Assembly (NCBI RefSeq): GCF_963576615.1
Contig: NC_088714.1
Span: 30,289,143 to 30,353,142, forward strand
From: Watersipora subatra
Lineage: Eukaryota > Bryozoa > Gymnolaemata > Cheilostomatida > Watersiporidae
DNA: 64,000 nt
Reading direction: 5' to 3'
The translations under genes were made by a program, and so were the position numbers. Positions 50,401-61,000 of the stretch are shown here, one piece after another; position 1 is the first letter of the stretch; each line of letters opens with the position of its first letter. The notes beneath the pieces are model-generated. The model saw only the letters and a list, made by a program, of their open reading frames with translations. It searched no databases and had not been told where the DNA came from.

Positions 50401-53400
50401 CGATTTCAACATATTAGCTGTAAGGTTGATGCAGTTAGCTAAAAACGGCCCCAGGTTTTCAGTAGGCTTTCTTCTTCAGTGCTTTCATTGTGTTTCACTT
50501 TTATTCGCAAAGCAAGGTTTGGTTACATATTGAACTTTTTAGTCGTCGCCATGTGTGTTTAAATTTATACCAAAAAATTCACAAGATCTTCTGAAGGATG
50601 TAGTGTAACAACTCCTAAATATTACACTCAATGTGTAACCGTGTAGCATAGATTATATTTGTGGACAGGGATGATCGATCGCATTGCAGATTTTAAGTTT
50701 ACCGGAAATATTAAATATATTATTGTAACTGTGATTTGTAGTGGTTCGGTTTGTGTTTAGTAGCAGACTAAATCTTGGTTGATTCACAACGGTTAAAAAT
50801 GAAATGTAATGAAAAAATGGTCTTGTTCTAAGGTTTTAATGTGAGAAGGCTACTAGAGTAGAAGTCTTTTTGCCTCAGCTTGTCTTTTGCCTCATGTCAC
50901 CTTCCTCTCTCTCTAGCCTATGATTTCTTTCACCCGGTGTGAGTTATCAGTTGTTCAGGAGTTATCCGTCCATTATCTATACTTTATAGACACCGACATT
51001 GATGTTGCTAAGGCACTTGTTTCTCTTAAGAAATCTCGGTCCAACCGTCATGGTTCCAAGCATAGTAAGTTTTGGTTGTTTATCATTTGCTCCTTTTCTT
51101 GTTTTGTGTATGTTTTGGTTGTTTTATTGTTTTATTGTTTTTTTGTTTCTTCTTGCACACCTGAGAATTAAAGTAGATTTAGCACAGAATGTTTGTTGTT
51201 AATTCCAATGTGTCAGTGAATGTACGTTTTGTTTGATTTCTTTCTCATTCGGAAAGTGCATTCCTGGGAGATTTCGGTTTAAAAGAAAGCAACCTTTGGT
51301 TTTATCACATTCTTTAAAAATCTTTGTTTCTTTGTTTATTATAATCCTGTTACATAGTACTTCTCTCAAAGTCAACAAAAATTTCTTCTCCAGATAGTAG
51401 AGCTAGGTCCCTGAGCACAAGTGGAGAGCTGAGGTCTCGGTCACCCAGCCCACCTGAGTTTGGTAGTACAGAGGACCGGGCTAGAACAACGAATAGAAGC
51501 AGAAGGGCGAATTCTCCTATCATAGTGACGGAGGTTCCCAGCGTCGATCACACCTACAGGTTGGTTTTAGTCTAATTGTGTTTCTAGATTTATGATTTGG
51601 TTGGAACTCTAAATAGCTCAATAGATAACAGATTGTGTTTTATAACCCTGTGTTGGTTTTAACCAAAATTATTCATGCCTAAAAGGAGTGTACATCTATG
51701 AGTCACAGGTGGATTTTAATAAGGTATTGTCTTGTTTGATGTGTATGAATTAGATGGGCATTAAAGATTGGTTGCGTCAAAAAGGTCGATTTAATAAAAT
51801 TAAGACCAATAAAAGGCTAAAACATCAGCTACAATTTAATGTCATTTTGTCTTTGTAGACTAATCTTGTCCAGAGATGTATGCATTTGAATGAGGCCATC
51901 TTTTGAAAAGCTCAAATTCCAGCGGGTGCTTCATTTGTGACGTAACTAGTGATACATATGAAAAGAGTCCACAAGCAATAAATATAAGATCGCTTCATTA
52001 GCCAATCATCAGCACGAAATTTTTATATAGGTCGTAATAAATGTTATCACTCGTAAAACGCGTTGTCTGTGATCTCAAATTTAGAGATTTTACTCGTTTA
52101 CTGATTTTACTTATTCTTAATTAACATCGTTACTTTAATGAATTACTCGATCGACACGTTTTATTGACGAACAACAGAATTGTAAGAATTACTATGAAGC
52201 TACTGCGAAGGTGACTCCGAGTTTTCTGAGCATCAGGTGGTAGCATCAGCATAAGGTTTTATCTGAAAAAATACTTACGAATAGAAATGGAGTGAGTTGT
52301 TATACCCGAGGCATGAGACTACAACATAAATCAGGATTGTCTTTTGTAAAATACTTGAACTGCTCTGCTTGTTTCAGCATTTTAAACCATCTTGCAATAA
52401 ATATTGTGGTAAGGGTGACACCTTTTGATATTGTGTTGTCAGGTGGGCAACTACCCGAGTAACACTGAGTATTTCTTTGCGTCAGTTCGTATGGAAGCTC
52501 TTTTTGCACAGTTGAACCTTTCTCTACAGTGATTAGAATTAAGCATTTGCAATGATAATAGCAATAACTATTATTATTATTATCTGATGTAATTGTCACC
52601 TACTCTCATGTTATTTACAAACAACTTCACATTTTACTCACACAGAGAAGTTTTAGTAAACTCTGTCGCTGTGAACTTGCCACACAAGATTGTCTGTGGA
52701 ATTTGAAGTACTCACCAAGTCAATTTGGTTTACATGGTAGCGAATTTGGTGGTGGTTAAAAACTTTCCACTCTGAAACTATACGGTGGCTGCCAGAGTGT
52801 AGCATTCTACGAATAAGTTTCCTGGTTTAGATTGTGAATCTGCTAATTACATGGTGTGACCTGAATTAAACTATAAGTACAAACTAGGTGTAGTTCATTT
52901 CTCATGTAGTAATTACCATATTTGGCACTAGGCTGCTGAGTATGGTAGGATGTGCGATGACATCTTTAAAAGCTGGTAGTTTTTGTACTAGGAATATGTC
53001 GTCTAAAAGCAGTACTTATATGCAAGCTGACTCAGGTTAGGCTGACACATCAAAATGCTCTCTAAGTACTCGGAGTGTAGTTTGTTCGGTTGAAGAACCA
53101 GAATGTTCTCTGGACTGTGTCGATTTCAGGTCATCGAGCAGCCATTGTCTGTTTTATAGCTCGTGTAGCGTACCTAAAGGGCTGCTCGCCTCCCCAACCA
53201 GCTCTAGTATTGATGGAGAGTACGAGTTTCATGACGTAGAGGAAAGAGACTTGCTTCTTAGCGGTGACGAGTTTGACTCTGAGGAGGAAGAAGAGATGAG
53301 CATGGAGGTAGGTTACAAATTCATCTTCTCTCCTTTTCACTCAATGAGTTATCTCGCCTTGCTCTTCTTTTTTGGAGTTATTATCTCCTGCTCCTTTGCG

Positions 53401-53740
53401 TTGATTACGGTATTACATAGAGTATTTAGTGTGCTTCTAATGTTTCATTTACAGTTACTATGTAATGAGAGTGCGCATTCATTCAATCACTTGGTTAGAT
53501 TTGTTCTATCTATTTCATTCATAGATGTACTCACAATTGATTCGTGGGCTATATAAGTTATATTATTGCTAGCAGGGAGACAGCGGCAAGGAGATGGAGG
53601 GTGTGAATGCTTTACTTAACCTGGCATCCGTGGCAACCTCAGTCATGTCAGACCTGGTTTCAGCAGATTCTACAGATGCTGACTCCGTAAAGGAATCCTT
53701 CCATTCGAATACTCGTGATGAGAAAGCGGTAATGGCCTAG
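35384..53740 (+). CDS. foxn2/3: FoxN2/3 forkhead transcription factor, 13 coding exons
   Basis: This gene encodes a nuclear DNA-binding protein of the FoxN2/FoxN3 (CHES1-like) group. Exons: 35384-35479, 37116-37325, 38031-38169, 39589-39648, 40481-40659, 45747-45875, 47305-47432, 47708-47763, 49756-49809, 50990-51064, 51394-51559, 53130-53307, 53576-53740. All junction phases agree, giving 544 codons plus stop, or 507 if translation begins at the Met at 37131, which has better start context. The forkhead domain (about 204-300 of the long form) runs from [17 protein letters not shown] through recognition helix [17 protein letters not shown] to [14 protein letters not shown], matching vertebrate FOXN3 closely. 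Family-specific acidic motifs flank it: [19 protein letters not shown] before it, then [15 protein letters not shown] and a final VNALLNLAS block. Members usually act as repressors. The exact N-terminus is the least certain part. Confidence 0.93.
37116..37325 (+). CDS. foxn2/3: foxn2/3 exon with alternative start at 37131
   Basis: The ATG at 37131 follows GAAGCG (G at -3). The exon encodes a Pro-rich then acidic, Gln-rich N-terminal region. The donor AAG|GTTGTG is not the best match, but phase 0 joins exactly to the next exon ([12 protein letters not shown]). Confidence 0.85.
38031..38169 (+). CDS. foxn2/3: foxn2/3 exon, conserved acidic N-terminal motif
   Basis: The acceptor is TTTGTGTGCAG and the donor G|GTTTGT. 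It encodes [20 protein letters not shown] followed by QDGNLLKN, which corresponds to the RLEEGAMEDEELTNLNWL region just before the forkhead in vertebrate FOXN3. It ends in phase 1. Confidence 0.92.
39180..39335 (+). mobile_element. tRNA-derived SINE family, copy 2
   Basis: A B-box-like GAGTTCGAATCCC lies in the head, and the body ends in CTCTTATTATAGTAAAG. It sits in a FoxN intron in the same orientation as the gene. The head shares AGATTGTCAG and GTTGAGAGTTCGAATC with the minus-strand copy at 58310-58500. Confidence 0.65.
39589..39648 (+). CDS. foxn2/3: foxn2/3 exon, 60-base linker exon
   Basis: The acceptor is CGGTTGCAG and the donor TCAG|GTATGT. It encodes [20 protein letters not shown], the Ser/Pro/Asp-rich linker before the forkhead. 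It starts and ends in phase 1, so skipping it would keep the frame. Confidence 0.9.
39690..40035. mobile_element. inverted-repeat element family, copy 1
   Basis: The two ends are inverted relatives. The left contains CTATCGTTTGCGATTG and GAGGTGATCTGACTGCCAG; the right contains CTGGCAGTCAGATCACCTC and its continuation. The terminal inverted repeats are roughly 100 bp with a short centre. There is no open frame, so it is MITE-like. Two related elements lie in the next intron. Confidence 0.7.
40481..40659 (+). CDS. foxn2/3: foxn2/3 exon, start of forkhead domain
   Basis: The acceptor is GTTGTTGCAG and the donor AAG|GTATGT. It encodes the linker and the first third of the forkhead domain, [16 protein letters not shown] then KRLPVK, ending in phase 0 exactly before DIY. 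Helix 1 of the winged helix lies here. Confidence 0.97.
40871..41343. mobile_element. inverted-repeat element family, copy 2
   Basis: It has the same end structure as the copy at 39690-40035 (GAGGTGGTCTGAATGTCAG at left, AGTCAGATCACCCCAAACATC at right) with a longer centre. The centre shares the AAGCGAAAGTGCGATTA and AACTAGTGATGTCATTT blocks with the copy at 43317-44050. It lies in FoxN intron 4 (after 40659). Confidence 0.7.
42085..42260 (+). mobile_element. tRNA-derived SINE family, copy 3
   Basis: The body (CGAATGGACAGATACTGCTC) and the tail CTCTTATTATAGTAAAG match the other copies. The tRNA-like head (GTGCAGCTGTTATG, AGAGTTGGAGTC) is degraded. It lies in FoxN intron 4. Confidence 0.55.
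42400..42612 (+). other. 70-codon Lys-rich frame inside a FoxN intron, not recognised
   Basis: An ATG starts a Lys-rich peptide ([17 protein letters not shown]) that reads to a TAA after 70 codons. It has the look of a protein N-terminus, perhaps a retrocopy fragment, but no family is recognised and no splice or poly(A) signals support it. Confidence 0.12.
42870..43233. repeat. 28-bp minisatellite, 13 identical copies
   Basis: The unit begins TTTCTTTATGTCAGTCACTA and is 28 bases long. The 364 bases hold exactly 13 units with no differences that I can see. It lies in FoxN intron 4. Such identity implies recent expansion or active slippage and conversion; copy number is likely polymorphic. Confidence 0.98.
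43550..43712 (+). repeat. dispersed repeat, copy B
   Basis: Nearly identical to 33605-33775 (shared start ATTAGATGGCATGATTGAGG, shared end CATATTTTACGCTCA). This copy is nested in the intron-4 inverted-repeat element. Confidence 0.85.
43741..43783. repeat. 18-bp inverted repeat, 7-base loop
   Basis: Arms GCAGTATCTACGCGTCTC and its inverse (one mismatch) surround TATTATT. It follows directly on the dispersed repeat copy B and may be part of the same insertion. Confidence 0.85.
45747..45875 (+). CDS. foxn2/3: foxn2/3 exon, forkhead recognition helix
   Basis: The acceptor is TTCTTGCAG and the donor GGG|GTAAGC. It encodes [13 protein letters not shown] and the DNA-contact helix [20 protein letters not shown]. 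The family-defining residues ([10 protein letters not shown]) are intact. A 5.1-kb intron precedes it. Confidence 0.98.
47305..47432 (+). CDS. foxn2/3: foxn2/3 exon, wing region of forkhead
   Basis: It encodes [20 protein letters not shown] and the ALRKTPYHP end of the domain. Two acceptors are possible. The one at 47304 (TTTGATAG) gives phase 0 and SG|NIGKG, which matches SIGKG of vertebrates. The later one (AACATAG at 47311) would break the frame, so I chose the first. The donor is AAAT|GTAAGT. Confidence 0.95.
47708..47763 (+). CDS. foxn2/3: foxn2/3 exon, 56-base C-terminal exon
   Basis: The acceptor is TTTGTTGCAG and the donor CCAC|GTAAGT. It encodes [19 protein letters not shown] with split codons at both ends. 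The phases fit the exons before it (47432) and after it (49756). Confidence 0.8.
48131..48339. repeat. 21-bp minisatellite, about 10 units
   Basis: The unit AATGTTTCCCAACATATCTG plus one base repeats about ten times with a few substitutions; one unit is one base short. Because 21 is a multiple of three, it opens repetitive frames on both strands (for example 47894-48376 plus and 47929-48357 minus), which are not genes. It lies in the FoxN intron between exons 47708-47763 and 49756-49809. Confidence 0.95.
48745..49441. mobile_element. non-autonomous piggyBac-like TTAA element, copy 2
   Basis: It starts TTAACCCTTTGG and ends CCAAAGAGTTAA, so TTAA flanks inverted termini with one mismatch. It is the same family as 1790-2494, in the opposite orientation. 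It is about 0.7 kb, without a transposase frame, inserted in a FoxN intron. Confidence 0.6.
49756..49809 (+). CDS. foxn2/3: foxn2/3 exon, 54 bases
   Basis: The acceptor is CTTTTATAG and the donor CTAG|GTAGGT. In the frame set by its neighbours it encodes [17 protein letters not shown], aligned in order with the WPGSTFFKRNGALLQ region of vertebrate FOXN3. It is symmetric in phase (1 to 1). Confidence 0.8.
50990..51064 (+). CDS. foxn2/3: foxn2/3 exon, DxDIDxA motif
   Basis: The acceptor is ACTTTATAG and the donor CATA|GTAAGT. It encodes [17 protein letters not shown], matching the DPDIDAASAMMLLNTP motif that follows the forkhead in FOXN3. A basic Ser/Arg-rich tail begins here. Confidence 0.9.
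51394..51559 (+). CDS. foxn2/3: foxn2/3 exon, Ser/Arg-rich region
   Basis: The acceptor is TTCTTCTCCAG and the donor ACAG|GTTGGT. It encodes a low-complexity region rich in Ser, Arg and Pro ([18 protein letters not shown]), probably disordered. The 166 bases fit phase 1 to phase 2. Confidence 0.92.
53130..53307 (+). CDS. foxn2/3: foxn2/3 exon, acidic region
   Basis: The acceptor is CGATTTCAG and the donor GAG|GTAGGT. It encodes a Ser-rich stretch, then [13 protein letters not shown] and an acidic run ending [13 protein letters not shown]3 has a comparable Ser then Glu/Asp-rich C-terminal region. Confidence 0.94.
53576..53740 (+). CDS. foxn2/3: foxn2/3 last coding exon
   Basis: The acceptor is GCTAGCAG; using the AG three bases earlier would add one Gln. 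It encodes [20 protein letters not shown], like the EMKEAAGSLLHLAG end of FOXN3. It ends EKAVMA and a TAG stop at 53738-53740. Confidence 0.94.
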   Translation, partial: GDSGKEMEGVNALLNLASVATSVMSDLVSADSTDADSVKESFHSNTRDEKAVMA

Positions 53741-54680
53741 TAGCAAAGGCGATTGCTAGCAGCTCAGGGTCAGCTAATAGTGTCTAGTCCTGATTTCATG
53801 AGAATTCAAATCATTTTGGTTTAATTGATTAACAAATTTGCTGTTAGAACAAGACATTGATGACCTACTCCAATCAGCTCGAAGCGTTAATTTTTTGTTT
53901 GATATAAACTGCCTAGAGTTCGCCGGTGCCAAAGGTTTCAGAATTGCAGTACAATAGTTTCTTAGTGAGGCACATATTTTACGGCAGTACCTTATTGCTA
54001 AAACTGACTGCATTTTTGTTTCAATGACTATTTATTCTCAAATCGTTGAGTGCAATACTGCGTGTGACGTTATCCTAGTCAGTTCACTCTCGAGAAGTTA
54101 TCATCACCTTTTTCTGTACAGGTTGGCTAAGGCAAAACTAAGAATCAAAGCATTGTAGTGAGAAATTGCTAATAGTAATAGCTTGGCAGGTGGCATGTTA
54201 GAGCAGGCGCTTGTACCTATGTAGTTGTCTATGCAGGACACCAGTCGCTTCCAGTTAGTGTAACGCCCTATTGCACTGGCAATAATAGCTGTATAGTATT
54301 TTTCAACAGAACTTTGATAATTTGAGATTATTTTGTTTACGGTACGTTGTCACCAATGAATTTCTTCACTTTCGCTCTTTTTCACTCTCTACTTTTTACT
54401 ACTTCCTCTGTTGTTTTCCTACAACATTGTCATTTTCAAGTCGACTTATTGGCTTTACCTCATTTTTGTACCATTAATTTTGCTTGTACTGTTTTGATTC
54501 ATTTTCCCCATATTAACTTCGGTCACTATGAAATTATTCACATTTCGCCAGTAGTTTGTATCCATATTGTATAGCATATAATTGTTAGGGATGTTTTCAT
54601 AATGCAGAAGACGGTGCAATAATATTATATCTTCCTCATCATTGTATATAGTGTGTTCAATAAATGATATTCATGATAGA
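53741..54680 (+). other. foxn2/3: foxn2/3 3' untranslated region with poly(A) signal
   Basis: AT-rich sequence without another exon follows the stop. A canonical AATAAA at 54659-54664 is the first convincing poly(A) signal, which would give a 3' UTR of about 0.94 kb. Short frames at 53774-54013 and 54347-54574 have no recognised content. Confidence 0.6.
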
Positions 54681-54939
54681 AACTAAAGTGTTTCTCTTAA
54701 ATTAACTCGTTTCACATTAGCAAGCGCTTTATCAAAATATATTTTATAAAGTCGTTGAGCACAATATATCGATTGTTAGCAGAATGATTCTGCATGAAAT
54801 TTGAAAACTAGTAAATAATCAAATTGCACTGGTCGATTATAAAATTGTACAAAAATAGGTCATTCAGCATTATATATATCTTACAGAAAAGTCATGTTTT
54901 ACACAAGTCATGGTCATAGGTTGCAATTAGAGATAGGTT
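54681..54939. other. convergent 3' ends of the FoxN and YeeE-like genes
   Basis: These 259 bases separate the FoxN poly(A) region from the YeeE-like stop. No canonical AATAAA is seen on the minus strand here; a variant TATAAA (plus-strand 54743-54748) is the nearest. The minus-strand transcript may therefore end inside the FoxN 3' UTR. Confidence 0.45.
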
Positions 54940-55081
54940 TTATGGCTGCCATGTTGAAACGAAAGAGTTTGTTCCTGAATATTCCATAATAAATGCTGTC
55001 GCTATGCCTCCTGCAAACATGGCTGGTACGGCTATCCAACTCAGGGCCAGCAGCATGGCTGCTCCACTGATTCCATGGCCA
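54940..55081 (-). CDS. YeeE-like last exon H
   Basis: The acceptor is CTTTTTTGCAG. It completes GCTSGHGISG and encodes AMLLALSWIAVPAMFAGGIA, a final membrane helix, and a short tail ending STWQP before the TAA at 54942-54940. Confidence 0.93.
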
Positions 55082-58000
55082 CTGCAAAAAAGATGTTTAC
55101 CATGATGATAAATCAATGAATAGGTGCTATTTTGTGACTATATCATACACTGTTCGCATAAGTAGATGTGTACATGTTATATGGACAAAAACCATCTTAC
55201 AACTGTGCACATACATCTTAGTTGGCTTGCACATGCTCATCATCTTCAAGCTATCGAGACAGCTCAATTCATGCTGCCTCAACATCAGTGATACAAAACC
55301 TTTTTTGGGACGCCTGCTGTTTATGCATCACTAAAGGTTCAGGAGTTTCATAAAAGTAAAACAAAAGGGGTTTTAAAAGTAAATAAAAACTTTCATGATC
55401 GGCATAGCTGGTTCATGATCAGACTAAACATTCATATTTGCTAAAAGGTTTGTTAGAGGTGCAAGATGAAACTCATTCAGCCCCTAGACTAGCAGGTAGA
55501 GTTTGAATCAGCCAATCAAGTGTTAGTTGACTGGCAAGTACCGGATATATTTTGATGAAATCCACTAGCAGAATGTTCCATCGCAAAGCGACTAAATGGC
55601 CTAATTCTTGTTGAAGGGGTGACACAGCTCTGTGGATTAAGTTATCAACTATGTCAAGCTTCTGTCAGAGGCACAATCAGTCATTCTGAGAAGACAAACC
55701 CTCAAACTACGCTTATGTGTCTGGTTGCAAATTAATTGTTTTAAGTTGAAAGCAAGGTCAAGGTTTTTTAAAGCAAAATGCATCATCTATATACAATAGA
55801 CAGAATATAATCCTAGTTGCGATGCATTTGCGTCGTCAGCCAATATTATTCTTTTGATGATTTTATATTGAGAAATCGTAGCATCTGTTGACTGTAATGG
55901 TTGCAATTAATTGCAAAGCTTCTAATTGTTCAGAACTTGAAATTTGTAAACTAATTACTGAATGTTTCAATGAAACGCTTGCAGTACATGGATTGGTTTT
56001 AACAATCGTTTACGCTACAATACTTTGAATTAACAAAAAACTGTTTGCTTCATATTTTAAGTTCCTAGTTTTGTGATTTGTAGAGAATAATATATTGTTA
56101 GAGATATTAAAATATATTCAAACAAATTGCTTCATGGCCAAAGGTTAGGATGACCAGTACTTAGCAAGTCCTACCTAGTCATGTGTATGTCTTATTTTTG
56201 CATCATATAAATTACATGCAACTTCTAAGAATTATGTTTGAAATGCCACTGCGAGTTTCTTAAACGATGTTCTAGCTAATTAATATCCATTCTCTTAGGA
56301 GTGAAAAGCATTTTAAACGCTATATGTCAAACATTTAATCGATTGGCTAACTGTTGACCTTTTTTGTTCTATAAAACTTGTCTGGTATAAATTGAAAAAC
56401 ATTTTTGTTTGAAATGAAATTATTGTCGATAAAGTAATATAGGGTATAATTATATATTTTATGTTTACTAACACTTCATAGCGTAGTTATTTGTTCATTT
56501 AGTTTTTCCTTAATGAGGATGCAAGTATAATATATCATATAGCTTAAACTAGATCACTAAATCATAAACAGTGCCTTTCAGTATATTTGTAACCAGTTCA
56601 CCAACATATACCTAATTGGTCACAAAAAACCACTCGGTAACAAGTTTCAAGTCTCTATATTTCTCACAAGTGCTTTCGCTTACCTTGTGCAACCAGATGC
56701 CAGTCTAGATCCAAACAGCATAAGGAAGCCACCTATTAGTGCATGCCACCATGGAACACCATGGGCTTTTAAGAAGGAGCAAGATGAGAGGGCGCCAAGT
56801 GCTCCCCCTAACGCGGCCCCAAATATGTACAATACCTACAAGTAACAGAGCAGCACGATGATAACTACATCATTTTACATGAGAGCTTAACTCCCACGAC
56901 TATGTTGAACACAACTCGTTTTGAACTGGTGAGCAGAATACTATAATTCCTGGAGTTGTTTCTCTTGAGATATGAATGTAATTGTCGGATAACAGGTGAG
57001 TACTGCACTAGATATGCTAATAGAAATTCAAATAACAATATTACTTGATTGGCTTCATTGTGTTATCCACAAGATCAGAGATGAGCAACTAATCTGCAAT
57101 AAACTATGCTAGAAAACTAGGTCACCTGTAAGTATGGTTCTTGCTAAGTATGGTTCTCGAAGCATAATTAGAACTTTCCTTCAACTTTTCCTACAAATCT
57201 AAAATCTTTTCAGAGTATTTTTATTAGTAGTAAAACACTTTAAAAAAACAAGCAAATTCTCTCATTTTTACAATAACTTAATCAGTGCAAGTGTCAAAAA
57301 ACTTAAAATTAATTTGACTAATCAAATGCCTCTCTATCTTGAATTGATAGTAAATTGAAGGTGTTTCTACCACCTTCAATTCACTATCTTGACTCTTATG
57401 CAATACTATTAGATTACCAACCTTTAAATCACATTTGTTCAACTCACTCAATAATTCCTTACTTTTGTCTTTTCATTTCTTTTTCTTTTAGCATGCAACG
57501 AAAAACATATTTTGATGATGGTTATCAATGCCAATACAAAGTTATACATACCATCCAAAGATTTGATAGCCCAGTTCTCGCGTTGGCAAAGTATGGAAAC
57601 TTTTCCTTTAGACTCTTTGTAATAACCCATTGTGAGACTAATGTCTGGTACCTGCAATAAAAGCACGAAATGACCAGGGTCAATGGAATAAACAAACACG
57701 TGCTGGCCAAAGCCATAAACACACCTGTACCCAGTTCTATAGCTGGTTATATTTTAAATGTCATTCAAACTATAAAGGTTACTCAAGCTCTCCTCAAAGT
57801 TTTTATCAAATATTTCAATAGTTTGATCTCTGCTCAAAAGCATTGTTTGCGTTAATTCAATTAGGTATTGGACAAGCCTTTACTTAGGCTCGAATACATC
57901 ATTAATCTGTATGCGCCTTGTTCATTTCAGGCATGAGCAAGATAAAACATGCTATTAATGAACAAAGCTTATAAGGCGCTCTGAAATGTTACAGGTGCGT

Positions 58001-61000
58001 TTGAGAGCCAACAGGGCTTAAATTATTAAATGATATAAAAACCTTTCACGCGAACCAAAGGAAACTAACTTCCCTATATTCTGATGAACATCACGAAGGG
58101 TAAAGAATAATACATCACAACGTGATGACTAACTTGCTCAAAAACAATAATAAATCAAATCTGAAATAGTTTTTTTTATAATTTGGTAAAATAAAAACAT
58201 ATTTTGATTAAATTTGTGTGGTGAATAACCAAAACAAAAAAACTGCTGTCAATAGCTTTAATCATCATTGTTTAGTCTAATTTATACTAATTGAAACCAC
58301 AACACTTTTTTGTTAAAAATAATTTTTACTATGATAAGAGCTGTTCCCGTTCGTCCATCCTTCGTTCGTCTTTCCAAAGCTACGCTTAGAGGTTAGGCAA
58401 AACGATTGCTTTACAGAGATTCGAACTCTCAACTTTTGGAATAATTGTGCAGTTAACGTAGTTATTACATCTGACAATCTCTTACGGCATACCATGCTAA
58501 TTGTACATAAAAACAGCAGCTTCCTATCTCAAATTTAAAAAGGGAGTCTGTGCCTACATCACTGCATACCCAACTACCTACTACTACTACTACATACCTA
58601 CATCACTGCATACCCAACTACCTACTACTACTACATACCTACATCACTGCATACCCAACTACCTACTACTACTACTACATACCTACATCACTGCATACCC
58701 AACTACCTACTACTACTACTACATACCTACATCACTGCATACCCAACTACCTACTACTACTACATACCTACATCACTGCATACCCAACTACCTACTACTA
58801 CTACTACATACCTACATCACTGCATACCCAACTATTTAACAACTCTTTTATTCCCCTGATCACCAGTAATACCACTGTTGGCAGCAAATATAACCTGTAG
58901 CTAATAACAAACAATTAAGGTATTCTCGCCCAGCCAGACAAATACATACCCACTGCTGGATCCCATGGTGTCAGTAAAAAGCAGTATGAGTGGTATCTGT
59001 GCTAGCCCAATAAAAACTCCGCAGGCAGACGGAGACCACATCTCTTGAGTGAACCAAGTAGCCGTATCATGACACGTTGCTAGCTCCAACTCTGGCTTGT
59101 ACTCACCCATATTTTCATCAGTTGTATTTTTGTTTGTATCTAAACCTTCCTGAAAAGATTTAATGTACTGGTAAATTTATAAAATCTTCAAGCCTAATGT
59201 ACTTGTGTTGGTTTGCCCTAAAAGTAGAAGTTTGAAAAAGCATTATTGCGCAATAGCTTCATATCTTGCGTGAAATGGCAGGGTTAAGTGACATCGCAAC
59301 AAAATAGTGCAGCTGTTCTGTAAGATTGATTATATAACACACTACATGTAGGTGTCTGAGACATCAAGAGAATGTAACTGTTTTATGTACAAGAAACTCT
59401 TGACAACAGAGTCACAGAATACTTAGTTTTGGTCAAATGCTGGCGATAGCCTATGAAATATAAGGACAATTAAACTTCTATTTTTAAATGTTTGAAGTGT
59501 TAACCATTCGTTTCAATTTAGCAAAAGCAATGTACCTTCAACCATAGAGATGCTATTTAATGTTTACATTGGTCAAGCGGAGAGGAAAGTTTGACCAGTG
59601 AACATTTCTATTAGCATCTATAAAAGGCTATTATGTCTATAAAAGGGTAAATATGTCTATTACGCAATGCTCACACTCATGACTGTCAAATTTCCGGTAG
59701 CATTGCATTTCAATGGCATTCATCATGGTTTGGACATACAGCCATTCTGGGCTTGCAGCGTCATAAGGGGCAGTTTGAATTTGAATCCTTGAGTTCTTAT
59801 GTAACAAAGTTTTGCGAAGAGATATGGACTGCGAACTGTAAAAGACTGACCTGTAAAGAGTTTGTGCGCTCCGTTTCGGGTATGAACACTTCCATCAATG
59901 TTATGGCAATAAGGCAGCAGGACATACAGACGGTCGCTATTGCAACAAACGGCAGCTTCAGTTTCTCATGAATGCTACAGCAAATAAAGACAATAACATC
60001 GAGTATATTCGCGAGTATCAATGGTTAAGAATAACTCTGAACACTATTCAAAGGTGTGAGAGTATGACCTGAATACTGTAAAATCAAGGCATAGCTGAAA
60101 AGAATTTCTGTTATATTTGCTGACAAAATAACCGAGACTTTAATGAATGAAATGACATTCAGCGATGATGAATAGAAGCATGGTGAGCTGTCATGAGATA
60201 GAAATCCTGTACTTACAATTGTGTGCTGTACGGGTGGGCAGGAGTTGTAATCTTTATTATGTATTTGTGAAGAAATCCGTACACAAAGCAGGCGAGCAAA
60301 CCTCCTAAAGTCGTATATACTACAAGCATAAAACCGTGTTTCATGAGCTGGATTACACGAGACCGCAGCACTGGTCACAAGTTTTAGAACTCTACTGATG
60401 GGAGAAACTTTAAACTGAGGTGTAGGAAGAAGAGTTATGAGGTGGCTCAGTGGCTAGAATCATGATTTAGCACCAATGGATTACAGGTTCAATCCTGGGT
60501 TGAGACTGTTTTTTTTTGTAATGGTCTCTTAGTCTTCAGCTAATAGCAGTACATATGTCACAGAATTCTGTGAGGTTAGTTTACAAAATAACTGCTGCTA
60601 ATGACACCGTAATACATGTATATAGAAAGACTATATTTAGAAGATATACAAAATATCATGATTTAGTATATTTTTGCAGCACACTGAAAAATTACACTTT
60701 CTGAACTATAATTAGAACAAACACATTATTCAGTTTTATATTAGCATAAAATGTATATACTGTATCTGAAAAAGATTGGTTGATAAAATGTATTATCAGC
60801 AAGGTTTATAGAAAATGCTGGGTTTGATTTCTAGTCTGGATGTAATAGACATCTTGTCAAACACAATTATGTTGTCTCCTACACAATGACTTTTATTTGG
60901 ACCTTAAACATTTTAGTAAAAATATTAAAAATATAAAAGTTTGAAAAGCTACAGTTGAAGAGAATTTGATAGCACTAAAATTATTCTGCTTAAGTGCTGC

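Noticed and set aside
53251-53556. 101-codon plus-strand frame
   Set aside because: Its first part is the real FoxN exon ending at 53307; the remainder is intron read through.
57448-57699. 83-codon minus-strand frame as the coding frame of exon F
   Set aside because: Exon E ends in phase 2 and exon G begins in phase 0; only the other minus frame joins both and yields the expected YeeE-like segment.
58501-58900. 112- and 116-codon Thr/Tyr/Leu-rich frames
   Set aside because: They are translations of the 41/44-bp minisatellite.
59753-59971. 72-codon plus-strand frame
   Set aside because: It is the antisense shadow of YeeE-like exon D.
60438-60510. Functional tRNA gene
   Set aside because: A- and B-box-like sequences are present but no anticodon arm or paired acceptor stem can be drawn; it fits a SINE head better.
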